Shown: piece after piece, positions 5,427 through 5,756 of the stretch
Layout: each line of letters opens with the position of its first letter
Position numbering within the stretch: the first letter of the stretch is position 1
Source of the DNA: Firmicutes bacterium UBA993
GTDB taxonomy: Bacteria > Bacillota > Dethiobacteria > DTU022
NCBI GenBank assembly: GCA_002292015.1
Contig: DBBD01000045.1
Coordinates: forward strand, 1 to 5,756
Direction: 5' to 3'
Length of the DNA stretch: 5,756 bases
Notes under the pieces: model-generated
The model's database searches: none
What the model saw: the letters and a program-made list of their open reading frames with translations, nothing else
What the model was told of the DNA's origin: nothing
Position numbers and translations under genes: made by a program

Positions 5427-5756
5427 TTAGAAATATTCATCGTCATCTTCGTATTCCTGGCTCTGGACCCGTTCTTCCCAAACGGAGGCTACTTCATTCC
5501 ATTCGATTTCGTCATCAACTTCAACCAGGGTTTCTTCGTCACCATCCACAGCAATGCGGAAAATATAAGCCTCGTCTTCAAATTCAAAATCAAACTCCTC
5601 GCCTTCCTCTTCTTCGTCCAGGTACATAACCGGAACCAAGATGGCATACTCTTTAAAGTCAATCTCAAAGCGGTCCACCAAGGCGAAGTCGTGCTCGTTG
5701 CCTTCTTCATCCAACAGCACTACAAGATCTGTTCTCTCTTCTCCATTACCATTACC
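5427..5756 (-). CDS. DUF1292 (UPF0473, YrzB-type) acidic protein, partial at the N-terminus
   Basis: The frame stays open from the stop at 5427 to the right edge (110 codons seen), so the true start lies outside the window. The GTG at 5720 is an internal codon, since the residues before it (TDLVVLL) belong to the conserved domain start. Landmarks are LLDEEGNEHDF near the beginning, Y-A-I-L-V-P, a very acidic loop (DEEEEGEEFDFEFEDE), EAYIFRI and a C-terminal V-A-S-V-W-E-E. This is the standard layout of DUF1292, a small acidic Firmicutes family of unknown function, called YrzB in Bacillus subtilis. In many Firmicutes it sits with ruvX/yqgF and mltG; the former would be expected just beyond the right edge. 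The stop codon is 14 bp from mltG. Confidence 0.88.
   Translation of the reverse strand, partial: GNGNGEERTDLVVLLDEEGNEHDFALVDRFEIDFKEYAILVPVMYLDEEEEGEEFDFEFEDEAYIFRIAVDGDEETLVEVDDEIEWNEVASVWEERVQSQEYEDDDEYF

Noticed and set aside
4396..5629. Plus-strand frames opposite mltG and the DUF1292 gene (4396-4689, 4871-5083, 5399-5629)
   Set aside because: They are antisense to strongly recognised conserved genes and have no family resemblance of their own.
5489..5710. Second minus-strand frame within the DUF1292 gene
   Set aside because: Its Lys/Thr/Trp-rich translation is a frame-shifted reading of the acidic DUF1292 codons.
5718..5720. GTG at 5720 as start of the DUF1292 gene
   Set aside because: The frame continues open to the edge and the upstream residues (TDLVV) fit the family's conserved N-terminal strand, so the gene is truncated by the window, not started here.
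1..5756. CRISPR array, insertion sequence, tRNA or rRNA
   Set aside because: No regularly spaced repeats, transposase-like frames, terminal inverted repeats or recognisable tRNA/rRNA segments were seen on either strand.

Overview
The window looks like a stretch of chromosome from a Bacillota bacterium, most likely in the class Clostridia. The reasons are a DUF1292 (YrzB-type) gene directly followed by mltG, an arrangement familiar from Firmicutes chromosomes, a SipW-type signal peptide on the secreted protein, AGGAGG-like ribosome binding sites, and use of GTG/TTG starts. Base composition is moderate, with AT-rich intergenic DNA. No genus can be named from this alone. Every gene I accept lies on the minus strand, so the biological order runs from high to low coordinates.

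Right side (4357-5756): the 3' part of an acidic DUF1292 protein and a complete mltG, 14 bp apart. This is conserved housekeeping (cell-wall) territory. Middle (1705-4264): after a 183 bp gap holding a good sigma-A-type promoter (TTTACA-17-TATAAT) comes a two-gene regulatory unit. The first gene encodes a BTAD/SARP-like transcriptional regulator and the second a response-regulator receiver protein. Both end in the same 145-residue domain (about 53% identical, no gaps), which I read as a degenerate GGDEF domain. The catalytic motif is lost but an RxxD motif remains at exactly the spacing of the c-di-GMP inhibitory site. The receiver protein also carries a decayed piece of BTAD domain, so it appears to be a hybrid descended from its neighbour.

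Left side (1-1671): a second intergenic region carries an arrangement typical of SARP-controlled promoters: two TAACAG direct repeats 11 bp apart, the proximal one 8 bp from a TACAAT -10. It drives two small, mutually similar proteins of unknown function (75 and 82 aa) and a secreted protein with a SipW-dependent (TasA/CalY-type) signal peptide, which runs off the left edge.

Taken together this looks like a self-contained module: a DNA-binding regulator and a receiver protein sharing a possible nucleotide-sensing domain, next to an operon for a secreted, probably matrix- or fibre-forming protein with two small accessory proteins. I predict a SipW-type signal peptidase and further TasA-like proteins just beyond the left edge. 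The c-di-GMP link and the regulator-operator pairing are inferences, not observations.
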